This document shows positions 43,792 to 51,726 of a DNA stretch of 64,000 nt, piece after piece; the first letter of the stretch is position 1, and the number at the start of each line of letters is the position of its first letter. The DNA is from DATKCF01 sp035513345. GTDB lineage: Bacteria; Gemmatimonadota; Gemmatimonadetes; Longimicrobiales; RSA9. The stretch covers positions 4,295 through 68,294 of the forward strand of contig DATKCF010000152.1 of assembly GCA_035513345.1 (NCBI GenBank), in the 5' to 3' direction. Made by a program: the position numbers and the translations under genes. Below the pieces are notes generated by a model. The model did not search any database. It worked only from the letters and a program-made list of their open reading frames with translations, and was not told the DNA's origin.

Positions 43792-45741
43792 CTAAACATC
43801 CAGGTTCTTCACAAACTTCGCATTCTTCTCGATGAACCTGCGGCGAGGCTCGACCTCATCACCCATCAGTGTCGTGAACACCATGTCCGCCTCGACCGCA
43901 TCCTCCATCATGACTTTCAGGATCGTACGCGTCTCCGGATCCATCGTGGTCTTCCAGAGCTGGTCGGGATTCATCTCCCCAAGACCCTTGTAGCGCTGCA
44001 GATTGATGCCTCGACCGCCGCCTTCCTTCCCGTTCGGCGCCATGCGCTCGTACAGGACCTCGCGCTCGTTCTCCGAGTACGCGTAGTGCTCTTCCTTGCC
44101 CTTCGCCAGACGGTACAGTGGCGGCTGCGCGATGAAGATCATCCCCTCGTCGACCAGCTGCCGCATATGACGGTAGAAGAAGGTCAGCAGCAGAGTGCGG
44201 ATGTGCGCACCATCGACGTCCGCGTCCGTCATGATGATGACCTTGCCGTAGCGCGCGTTCTTCACGTTGAACTCGTCTTCGCCGATACCTGTCCCGATAG
44301 CCGCGATGATCGTGCGGATCTCTTCGTTCGACAGGATCTTGTCGAGCCGTGACTTCTCGACGTTCAGGATCTTGCCGCGCAGCGGCAGGATCGCCTGGAA
44401 GTTGCGGTCCCTGCCCTGCTTCGCGCTGCCGCCGGCGCTGTCGCCCTCGACCAGGTACAGCTCGCACAGTGCGGGATCGGTGATCGAGCAGTCGGCCAGC
44501 TTGCCGGGCAGGACCATGCCCTCGAGCGCGTTCTTGCGGCGGACCAGTTCCCTCGCCTTGCGCGCCGCCATCCGCGCCCTCGCCGCCTGAAGCGCTTTCT
44601 CGATTATGATCTTCGCGACCGGAGGGTTCTCCTCGAGGAATGCCGCGAGTTTCTCGTTCACGACCTGCTCCACGGCGCCGCGCACTTCCGAGTTGCCAAG
44701 CTTCGTCTTCGTCTGGCCCTCGAACTGCGGCTCGCGAACCTTCACTGACAGAACGCACGTCATGCCCTCACGCACATCCTCACCCGACAGCGTGTCTTCT
44801 TCCTTCTTCAGATGGTTGTTCTTCCGGCCATAGTCGTTGATCGTTCGCGTCAACGCCGACTTGAAGCCCGTGAGGTGCGTGCCGCCTTCGTGCGTATTGA
44901 TGTTGTTCACGAAAGTGAACGTGTTCTCCGTATAGCCGTCATCGTACTGTATCGAGATCTCGATGTCCGCTTCCTCGCGCGACGCCTCGATGAACACCGG
45001 CTGCGGATGGAGCGGCTTGCGTGCACCGCGCAGGTACACGACGAACTCGTTGATGCCGCCCTCGAAGTAGTACTCCTCCGTGCCCCTGCCGCCGCTATCC
45101 TCGTCACGTTCATCGGTGATCAGAATGCGCAGACCACGATTCAAAAACGCAAGCTCGCGCAGACGGTTCGACAGAATGTCGAAATCGAAGCGGATCTCCG
45201 GGAAAATCTCACTGTCGGCCATGAACCTGACCGTCGTGCCCGACTTCTTCGTCTTGCCCGTGACCGTGAGTTCCGTCTCCTTCTTGCCGCGCGCATACCT
45301 CTGGCTGTAGACCTTGCCATCGCGGCGGACTTCGACCTCGAGCCATTCCGACAGCGCGTTGACGACGCTTACACCCACGCCGTGCAACCCGCCCGACACC
45401 TTGTAGCTCTCCTTGTCGAACTTGCCACCCGCGTGCAGCATCGTCATTGCGACTTCGACGCCCGGCTTCTTTTCGCCCGGATGGATGTCCACCGGAATGC
45501 CGCGGCCGTCATCTGACACGGTGACCGAATTGTCCGGGTGTACGACAACTTCGATGTGCGTGCAGTAGCCCGCGAGCGCTTCGTCCACCGAGTTGTCGAC
45601 TACCTCGTAGGCGAGATGATGCAGGCCGCGTGGACCCGTCGACCCGATGTACATGCCCGGCCGCCGACGCACGGCGTCAAGACCCTTCAGGACCTGGATC
45701 TGCCCGGCTGTGTAGTCGTTGGCCTGCTGCTTCTTCGTCAT
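43792..45741 (-). CDS. gyrB: DNA gyrase subunit B
   Basis: 649 residues, type IIA topoisomerase ATPase/TOPRIM subunit. GHKL ATP site VVDNSVDEALAGYC and GRGIPVD; YKVSGGLHGVGVSVVNALSE; TOPRIM core LVEGDSAGGSAKQGRDR and metal site IIMTDADVDGAHI. The C-terminus ends MGDEVEPRRRFIEKNAKFV, then KNLDV, as in GyrB. The length is like the short (non-proteobacterial) GyrB. Third gene of recF - dciA - gyrB. Confidence 0.98.
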   Translation of the reverse strand: MTKKQQANDYTAGQIQVLKGLDAVRRRPGMYIGSTGPRGLHHLAYEVVDNSVDEALAGYCTHIEVVVHPDNSVTVSDDGRGIPVDIHPGEKKPGVEVAMTMLHAGGKFDKESYKVSGGLHGVGVSVVNALSEWLEVEVRRDGKVYSQRYARGKKETELTVTGKTKKSGTTVRFMADSEIFPEIRFDFDILSNRLRELAFLNRGLRILITDERDEDSGGRGTEEYYFEGGINEFVVYLRGARKPLHPQPVFIEASREEADIEISIQYDDGYTENTFTFVNNINTHEGGTHLTGFKSALTRTINDYGRKNNHLKKEEDTLSGEDVREGMTCVLSVKVREPQFEGQTKTKLGNSEVRGAVEQVVNEKLAAFLEENPPVAKIIIEKALQAARARMAARKARELVRRKNALEGMVLPGKLADCSITDPALCELYLVEGDSAGGSAKQGRDRNFQAILPLRGKILNVEKSRLDKILSNEEIRTIIAAIGTGIGEDEFNVKNARYGKVIIMTDADVDGAHIRTLLLTFFYRHMRQLVDEGMIFIAQPPLYRLAKGKEEHYAYSENEREVLYERMAPNGKEGGGRGINLQRYKGLGEMNPDQLWKTTMDPETRTILKVMMEDAVEADMVFTTLMGDEVEPRRRFIEKNAKFVKNLDV

Positions 45742-45837
45742 GACGCTCCGCCTCTGTCGTACAACCTCACCCCGCCCGTCCCGGAATAGCCGTTATTGAT
45801 ACCCCGGAACGGACCGGATGTTGTACCCGGATCCACC

Positions 45838-46158
45838 TCACTGCCGGCGCACCGTGGCGCCACCATCGATCACGAATCTCAGCTTCGTCAGACGGCCCTT
45901 GTCGCGGCCAGCATTCAGCTTTCGCAGGATCTGCCGCTCCATCATGTGAAGCTCCATGAGCCATGCGCTCGACCGGACCGCAACGATCAGCGTGCCACGC
46001 GATACGGTGACCGGCCGCGTCACCTCCGCGATCGCCGGTCCGACCCGCTCCGCCCAGTCCGGCACGACGGCGGCCTCGGCGAGCCGCTCTTCCATGCCCG
46101 CCGCCTCGATGTAGTCGGCCAGGGCCCTGCCGATCGCGGTAAACGGGTTGTCGCTCAT
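45838..46158 (-). CDS. dciA: DciA-like (DUF721) helicase-loader protein
   Basis: 106 residues. DUF721 core: VVPDWAERVGPAIAEVTRPV, VSRGTLIVAVRSSAWLMELH, then MMERQILRKLNA. DciA loads the replicative helicase DnaB in most bacteria that lack DnaC. ATG 46158 overlaps the recF stop by 4 bp, and gyrB follows 96 bp later. The recF-dciA-gyrB order is a common replication-gene cluster, supporting the assignment of this very short protein. Confidence 0.85.
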   Translation of the reverse strand: MSDNPFTAIGRALADYIEAAGMEERLAEAAVVPDWAERVGPAIAEVTRPVTVSRGTLIVAVRSSAWLMELHMMERQILRKLNAGRDKGRLTKLRFVIDGGATVRRQ

Positions 46159-47333
46159 TCGCCGTACGCCGTGATCCGGCCGGCCAGGATACCGAGCCGG
46201 GGCAATTGGGCGATCGATTCCGCGCCCTTCACCGATCTCAGCCTCACGTCGGACTCCTTCGGCGCGGTCAGAATGACCTGGCCATGGCCTTCGGCTTCGA
46301 GCGTCTCGAGCAGTCGAACGCTGCGGCCGGCATCGAGTTCGGCGAACACGTCATCGAGCAGTACGATGGGCGCGCTGCCACGCGCGTGTCGCACGGATTC
46401 CGCCTCGATCAGGCGCAGCGCGATTGCGGCCGTGCGCAACTGCCCGCCCGACCCGAAATCGCGAAGCTCGACCTCGCGTCCGTCCATCGCCATCGTGATC
46501 GCCATGTCGTCGCGGTGCGGCCCGATCACCGTCATGCCACGGTCCCGTTCACGGTCGGCCACGCGTTCGATCTCCTGTTCGAGCACAACCCTCGCGCGGC
46601 CGGCGTCCAGCGCGGCATCCGGCTCGATGCGCAGGCCGGGCCGGTACGTGATCGATGCCTGCGCGCCATCACCGACAGCCGCATAGCGGCGGGCGAAGCC
46701 AGCCGCGTGCCGGTCGATCCAGCGAGCTCGCTCGCTCACAATGCGAGCGCCCGCCTCGATGAACGGGGGGTCGAACGCTCCGATGTGCGCGGCCGCCGCG
46801 CCCTTCCGCAGCAACGCGTTACGCTGGCGCAGAGCCTGCCGGTACGTCTGCAGCGCGCCGAGATAGCCCGTCACGTTGACGGACAGCACGATGTCGAGGA
46901 ACCTGCGCCGTTCGGCCGGACCGCCCGTGACCATCGCGAGGTCGGACGGCGAGAAGATGACCGCTCGCGCACGGCCGATCGCATCGCCGATGCGGTCCGG
47001 CTCGACGCCATCGACCGTCACACGCTTCGTCCTCGTCCTCAGTTCGTAGCCGGCCGCCACTTCGACACGCGTACCGGTCCCGCCGTCCTCGAACCACGCT
47101 CCGACGTGGAACGCGGCCTCGCCGCCACGCACGAGCTGTTCGTCCGCGGAGCCGCGAAACGAGCGGAATATCTCGAGGTAGTAGATCGACTCGAGCAGGT
47201 TCGTCTTGCCGGACCCGTTGTCGCCTATCACCGCAATGCCCGACGCCGGGATCTCGAGGTCGAGCGTCTGCAAGTTGCGGTAATCGCGCAGCCGGAGCGT
47301 GCGGCAGGCGAGTGCGGCCACACCGTCGCTCAT
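46155..47333 (-). CDS. recF: DNA replication/repair protein RecF
   Basis: 392 residues. SMC-like ATPase that loads RecA at gaps. Walker A GDNGSGKTNLLESIYYLE (about 39-56), the FSPSDLAMVTGGPAERRRFL segment, the signature region FGSGGQLRTAAIALRL and Walker B PIVLLDDVFAELD. Normal length. First gene of the recF-dciA-gyrB unit. No dnaA or dnaN is seen upstream; the next gene in that direction is an unrelated enoyl-CoA hydratase. Confidence 0.96.
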   Translation of the reverse strand: MSDGVAALACRTLRLRDYRNLQTLDLEIPASGIAVIGDNGSGKTNLLESIYYLEIFRSFRGSADEQLVRGGEAAFHVGAWFEDGGTGTRVEVAAGYELRTRTKRVTVDGVEPDRIGDAIGRARAVIFSPSDLAMVTGGPAERRRFLDIVLSVNVTGYLGALQTYRQALRQRNALLRKGAAAAHIGAFDPPFIEAGARIVSERARWIDRHAAGFARRYAAVGDGAQASITYRPGLRIEPDAALDAGRARVVLEQEIERVADRERDRGMTVIGPHRDDMAITMAMDGREVELRDFGSGGQLRTAAIALRLIEAESVRHARGSAPIVLLDDVFAELDAGRSVRLLETLEAEGHGQVILTAPKESDVRLRSVKGAESIAQLPRLGILAGRITAYGE

Positions 47334-47375
47334 CTCGCCATACGGTCGCTCATCGCGCCATCCTGAAAGCTAGCT

Positions 47376-47391
47376 CGCGCGCGCGCGCGCG
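47376..47391. repeat. Alternating CG dinucleotide tract
   Basis: Eight CG dinucleotides in a row in the short gap between the recF start and the enoyl-CoA hydratase stop. Alternating purine-pyrimidine DNA of this kind can adopt Z-form; biological meaning is unproven. Confidence 0.85.
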
Positions 47392-47423
47392 ACCAGTGGG
47401 CGGGCGACAGACCGGCCGGCGGA

Positions 47424-48209
47424 TCAGCGGCCCTTGAACGCGGCCGCGCGCTTCTCGAGGAACGCCTGCATGCCTTCACGCATGTCGTCGGTGCTGGCAA
47501 GCAGACCGAACAGGTCGGATTCGAGCCTCAGCGCGTTGCCGACGGACGAGGTCGCCGCGTTATCGACGGACTCGAGCGCCATGGCCAGCGCGATGGGCCC
47601 GTTCGCGACGATCGTACCCACCAGCGCGCGCGTCTCCGCCATGAGCTGCTCCGGTTCGGCGATGCGGTTGACCAGCCCGATGCGGTGCGCTTCCGCCGCG
47701 TCGATCATCTCGCCTGTCAGAATCAGCTCGAGCGCGCGGCCCCGGCCAACCAGTCGGGGCAGCCGGATCGTACCGCCGTAGCCCGGAATGATACCCAGCT
47801 TGACTTCGGGCAATCCGAACTTCGCTTTCGACGACGCGATGCGCAGATGGCAGGCCAGCGCGAGTTCGAGGCCGCCGCCGAGCGCGAACCCGTTCACGGC
47901 CGCAACGACCGGCTTGCCCATCGTTTCGAGGAACCGGAACGCGTCCTGCCCCTGGCGCGAGACACGAATGCCGTTCAGCGGCCCCATCGTTGCCAGCTCG
48001 GCGATGTCCGCGCCAGCGACGAACGCCTTGCCGCCCGCGCCCGTCAGGATCAGAGCGCGCACGTCGTCGTCCCTGTGCGCCTCGCCGAACGCGGCGTGCA
48101 GCTCGTCGATCGTCGCCGCGTTGAGCGCGTTCAACTTGTCCGGCCGGTTTACCGTGATCGTTGCGATCGCGTCGGCGGTCTCGTACTGGATGGAATCGTA
48201 TGTCGTCAT
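47424..48209 (-). CDS. Enoyl-CoA hydratase/isomerase (crotonase family)
   Basis: 261 residues. Hydrates trans-2-enoyl-CoA in beta-oxidation. The oxyanion-hole/active-site block FVAGADIAELATM and both catalytic glutamates are present: GGGLELALACHLRIA and GLPEVKLGIIPGYGGTIRLP. These correspond to the paired Glu of short-chain enoyl-CoA hydratase. The C-terminal FLEKRAAAFKGR is the family ending. No other beta-oxidation gene is adjacent except the acyl-CoA ligase 30 kb away. Confidence 0.94.
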   Translation of the reverse strand: MTTYDSIQYETADAIATITVNRPDKLNALNAATIDELHAAFGEAHRDDDVRALILTGAGGKAFVAGADIAELATMGPLNGIRVSRQGQDAFRFLETMGKPVVAAVNGFALGGGLELALACHLRIASSKAKFGLPEVKLGIIPGYGGTIRLPRLVGRGRALELILTGEMIDAAEAHRIGLVNRIAEPEQLMAETRALVGTIVANGPIALAMALESVDNAATSSVGNALRLESDLFGLLASTDDMREGMQAFLEKRAAAFKGR

Positions 48210-48339
48210 GGAATCGTGGGTCCGTCAACCGTTGGAAGTCTCGATCGGTGAAAACATGGAAGGCGACACTGCCGCGGGCCTCGCCACCGTCGGAAACCTA
48301 CGGTCCAGCACCCCCGCTGGCTACGACGCGGATCGCATG

Positions 48340-50955
48340 TCACCTCGCCTTGCCGCTGCCGCGAACGATTCCTTCGACCATGCGATCGCCATCGAACCAG
48401 CGCGCGGCAGCCTCACGGATTGTGTCCGGCGTGACTGCCGCCACTCGTTCCTCGTAGTTGCGCACTTCCTCGAGGCCCGATCCGAGCAGCAGCGCGGCGC
48501 CCAGCTCCGCCAGTTGCGCGCCGTTCGTCTGCAACTGGATCTGGCGTGCGCCGATGAGGTATCGCTTCGCTCGCTCGACATCGTCGGCCGGCAACGGCTC
48601 TACGGCCAGGCGAAGCAGTTCATCGATCAGAGCCGCACGCGCTTCATCCTCGCGGTCCGGCGATGTGGCGATGTACGCGACGAACGCACCGCCTCTCAGC
48701 CGCGCGATCGGCCGTGCCGCAACCGTGTACGCCAGCGATCGCCTGCTGCGAAGTTCCTCGAACAGACGGCCGCCCAGTCCCGCGACGGCGGCGGCAAGGA
48801 CCTTCAGTACGAGAGCGTCCGGGTGATTGCGGTCGGGGCCGCGGAACCCGAGCGCGAGGGCCGACTGAGCCGTATCGCGTTCGACAATGCGCCGGCGAGG
48901 CCCGTCAGGCCAGCCAGCCGGCTCAGCCTCGTCCGTCGGCTCACCGGCGGTCGGGCCCAGCAGGCTCGCCGCGCGGTATACGATATCCGCATCCGTGTCG
49001 CCCGTTACCAGGAGCATCGGTGACCGCTCGGCCGTCAGACGAGCGTGCCATGCCACCACTTCGGCGAGTGTCGCGCGCTCGACCGAGGCTTCGTGCGTCT
49101 CCAGCGGGAAACCGTACGGATCGCTTTCGAACGCGGCCTCGAACAGCAGCCGCATCGGATACGCGTACATGTCGTCCCGCAACTGCTTCGCCGCGCTGAG
49201 TGCCGCCTTGCGTTCACGCTCGAACTCGGGCTCCGGGAACGTCGCGTTGAAAACCACATCCGCCAGCAGGTCCAGGGCGGTTTCTGCGTGCCGCGATGGC
49301 ACGGCAATCGTCCATTGCAACGCATCGGAACCGACCGCGGGCCCGATCGCGCCGCCGAGCGCTTCACTCTCCTCGGCCAGACGCGCCGCACTGCGCCTCG
49401 CCGTGCCCTTGATCGAAGTGCGTGCAACAAGCCCGGTCAGCCCCACGCTCGCCGCGTCCTCGTCCGACGCGCCGCCCGTGAACGCCACCGCCATCGCCAC
49501 CAGCGGTACTTCGCGTCGCGACAGCAGCACGATCCGCGATCCGTTGGCGCGATACTGCCGTACGCCGTCCTCGACGCTCTCGAGATCGACATCGGCATCA
49601 GCGACGCTCGCCGCGGGAGCCGCCAGCGCCGGCACGTCGACCTCGTAATCCGCACTGAACGGAACGGCGCCGGATCGTGGAGCCCACGCCACCCGATCTG
49701 TGCCGGCCGGCCGGTAGACGAGGACTGTCGCCGTTTCCGCCCTGACGTAATCCCGCAACGCGCGCTCGACTTCGGAACGCTCCGCCCGCATCAGCCGGTT
49801 CCAGTGGTCCTCGAACAGGCGCCAGCCGCCCAGTGCGTGCCATTCGGCGAGCTTTGTTGCCTGGCCCTGAACGGTCTCGAACCTCGCCACGAGGCGAGCT
49901 TCCAGGATGTTGCGGGCCCGCTCGAGTTCGGCATCGCCGATGCCATCGTTGCCCGTCGCTTCGAGAACGCCGTGGATCGCGTCCAGCGCGTCGCTCGCCT
50001 CGTCCGGCCGCCCGACCGCCGTGACTTCGAACAGGCCGAGATCGCCGGGCATGTACGTCGCCGCGCCGATGTGCGTCACGAGCCCGCGTTCCCTCACGCC
50101 GCGGTACAACCGCGATGCGCGGCCCTGGCCGAGCACCATCGCGCCGAGATCGAGGTATGGCGAGTCCGGATCGCGGATGCCCGGCGTGCGCCAGCCGAAC
50201 TCGAGATGCGTCTGCGTGATGTCGCCCTGGATGTCGCGGAACCGGAACTCGGCGCGTGGCGGCTCGTCAGGACCGCGGTCGCGACGGAACTCGCCGGAAT
50301 CGAGGTCGGCGTAGTAACGCTCGACCATGCGCAGTGTGGCATCCGCATCGATGTCGCCTGCGATGCACAGCACCACGTTCCTCGCCCTGTAGTGTGCGCG
50401 GTAGAACGCGACGACGTCATCACGCGTGAGACGCTCGAGACCCGATTCCGTCCCGATCCGCCAGCGACGCATGCGGTGATGGTCGAACATCGTCTCGTAC
50501 AGCGTCTCCCGTGCGACCGCCGATGGGCTGTCGAGCTTGCGCTTCGCTTCCTGGATGATGACGCGCAGTTCGCGCTCGAGTTCGCCCGCGTCGATCGCGG
50601 AGTTCAGCAGCGCGTCCGCCTGCATGTCCAGAGCCTGCTCCAGCCCCGTCGACGGAACCACCGTGTAGTAGCTCGTGCGGTCGTAGATCGTGCCCGCGTT
50701 CAGGAAGCCGCCCAACGATTTCGTCTCGCGGCCCAGATCGCCAGGACCCCGTCTTGCCGTGCCCTTGAAGAACATGTGTTCGAGCACGTGGCTGATGCCG
50801 ACTTCGTCATCGGTCTCGTCGAAGTAGCCGGCACTGACGTGCGTGACGATGGCCACGACGGCCGAGCGCCGGTCCTCGACCGCAAGCACGGTCAGGCCGT
50901 TGTCCAGCCGGTGTTCGCGGACTACCGAACGCAGTGGGAATCCGCGCTCCGTCAA
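48340..50955 (-). CDS. M16-family (insulinase-like) metallopeptidase, two-domain
   Basis: 871 residues, normal for the fused two-half M16B form. The N-terminal half is catalytic: the inverted zinc motif HVLEH (56-60, in GISHVLEHMFFKGTARR) with a downstream Glu near 135 (RVIIQEAKRKLDSP). The C-terminal half (about 450-871) lacks the zinc motif, as usual. No clear signal peptide from the start chosen. The start is TTG 50955, supported by CCGGAGG 4-5 bases upstream; there is no suitable ATG. Substrate peptides unknown. Confidence 0.92.
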   Translation of the reverse strand: MTERGFPLRSVVREHRLDNGLTVLAVEDRRSAVVAIVTHVSAGYFDETDDEVGISHVLEHMFFKGTARRGPGDLGRETKSLGGFLNAGTIYDRTSYYTVVPSTGLEQALDMQADALLNSAIDAGELERELRVIIQEAKRKLDSPSAVARETLYETMFDHHRMRRWRIGTESGLERLTRDDVVAFYRAHYRARNVVLCIAGDIDADATLRMVERYYADLDSGEFRRDRGPDEPPRAEFRFRDIQGDITQTHLEFGWRTPGIRDPDSPYLDLGAMVLGQGRASRLYRGVRERGLVTHIGAATYMPGDLGLFEVTAVGRPDEASDALDAIHGVLEATGNDGIGDAELERARNILEARLVARFETVQGQATKLAEWHALGGWRLFEDHWNRLMRAERSEVERALRDYVRAETATVLVYRPAGTDRVAWAPRSGAVPFSADYEVDVPALAAPAASVADADVDLESVEDGVRQYRANGSRIVLLSRREVPLVAMAVAFTGGASDEDAASVGLTGLVARTSIKGTARRSAARLAEESEALGGAIGPAVGSDALQWTIAVPSRHAETALDLLADVVFNATFPEPEFERERKAALSAAKQLRDDMYAYPMRLLFEAAFESDPYGFPLETHEASVERATLAEVVAWHARLTAERSPMLLVTGDTDADIVYRAASLLGPTAGEPTDEAEPAGWPDGPRRRIVERDTAQSALALGFRGPDRNHPDALVLKVLAAAVAGLGGRLFEELRSRRSLAYTVAARPIARLRGGAFVAYIATSPDREDEARAALIDELLRLAVEPLPADDVERAKRYLIGARQIQLQTNGAQLAELGAALLLGSGLEEVRNYEERVAAVTPDTIREAAARWFDGDRMVEGIVRGSGKAR

Positions 50956-51305
50956 TCGGCCTCCGGTTCTTCGAATGGTTGACTGCCGCCCGCACTCGCG
51001 GGCCAGGCGGGGCGGGCAAGGTTATGGCCGGTGGCGTGTGACGAGCAAGCGCGCACCCCGGCCGTCAGCCCCCAACGAGCTCGCCCTGGTCAGCGAGCCC
51101 GGCACGTCCGGCAGATGCCACCGCTCGGAACGTCGATCTGTCGATCAGTATCGTGAAGACACACCTGCGCACCGCGTTCACTCGCGTGAACGCACAATCG
51201 CGTACGCAGGCTGTTGCCCGCGCACGCGATCTCGGCTGCCTCCAAGCAGCCCGACTGCTTCTGACGCACCCTCCGGGGTACGGCCGACGTCACCTGAGGC
51301 CGACT
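50956..51305. other. Gene-free stretch between M16 peptidase and small zinc-ribbon gene
   Basis: 350 bp. I see no conserved protein frame, RNA gene or convincing terminator. It presumably contains the promoter for the M16 gene on the minus strand, but no clear sigma70 match is visible. Confidence 0.4.
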
Positions 51306-51551
51306 CTACGCGCTCCCCATGCCGAGCTGCCGGAACGGCCGCGCGTCGTTCTCCTCGCGCCCGCTGCGGTTCAACCGCCTCCGATGCACCACCCGCTCCG
51401 GACGCATGTCCGACTCCGGTCGCGGCCGCAACTCCATGCGGAGGAACCCTCCGCACTCCGGACACTTCCGCAATGCGGCCGCCCTGTACCTCGTCCGGTG
51501 GTCACACCCGACGCACGTCAGTTCCGCCGCCCACGCTGCTTTTCTGCCCAT
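51306..51551 (-). CDS. Small zinc-ribbon protein, unknown function
   Basis: 81 residues. Two CxxC pairs, CVGC (13-16) and CPEC (30-33), 13 residues apart, form a compact zinc ribbon. The tail is Arg-rich and disordered (RPRPESDMRPERVVHRRRLN). Similar short ribbons are common companions of nucleic-acid-related proteins. The first 45 residues look genuine; the tail is less convincing, so the true stop or frame there may differ. Not part of an obvious operon. Confidence 0.5.
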   Translation of the reverse strand: MGRKAAWAAELTCVGCDHRTRYRAAALRKCPECGGFLRMELRPRPESDMRPERVVHRRRLNRSGREENDARPFRQLGMGSA

Positions 51552-51726
51552 AATGCCTCTATGTCATACCTCTGGCCGCGCCCGCAACCATCTCACGCAA
51601 CACCCTATGCAATTCGGGTGCCCCGGGAGACAAAAGCCGGAAAACCCTGCCCAACAAGCAGAAATCCGCCCCTCGACAGTCCGTGGATCCCGGATGACAG
51701 CCGCGCCCCCCCGCACGGGGTCGTTT

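Noticed and set aside
47334..47423. Replication origin next to recF
   Set aside because: Only a CG-dinucleotide tract is present; no TTATCCACA-type DnaA boxes or A+T-rich unwinding region seen.
49045..50982. 645-codon open frame on the plus strand
   Set aside because: Antisense to the M16 peptidase; an effect of high third-position GC. No domain, no ribosome-binding site, Arg/His-rich composition.
51552..51726. Intrinsic terminator after the ADOP permease
   Set aside because: G-rich runs are present downstream on the minus strand, but no symmetric stem followed by a T-tract was found.
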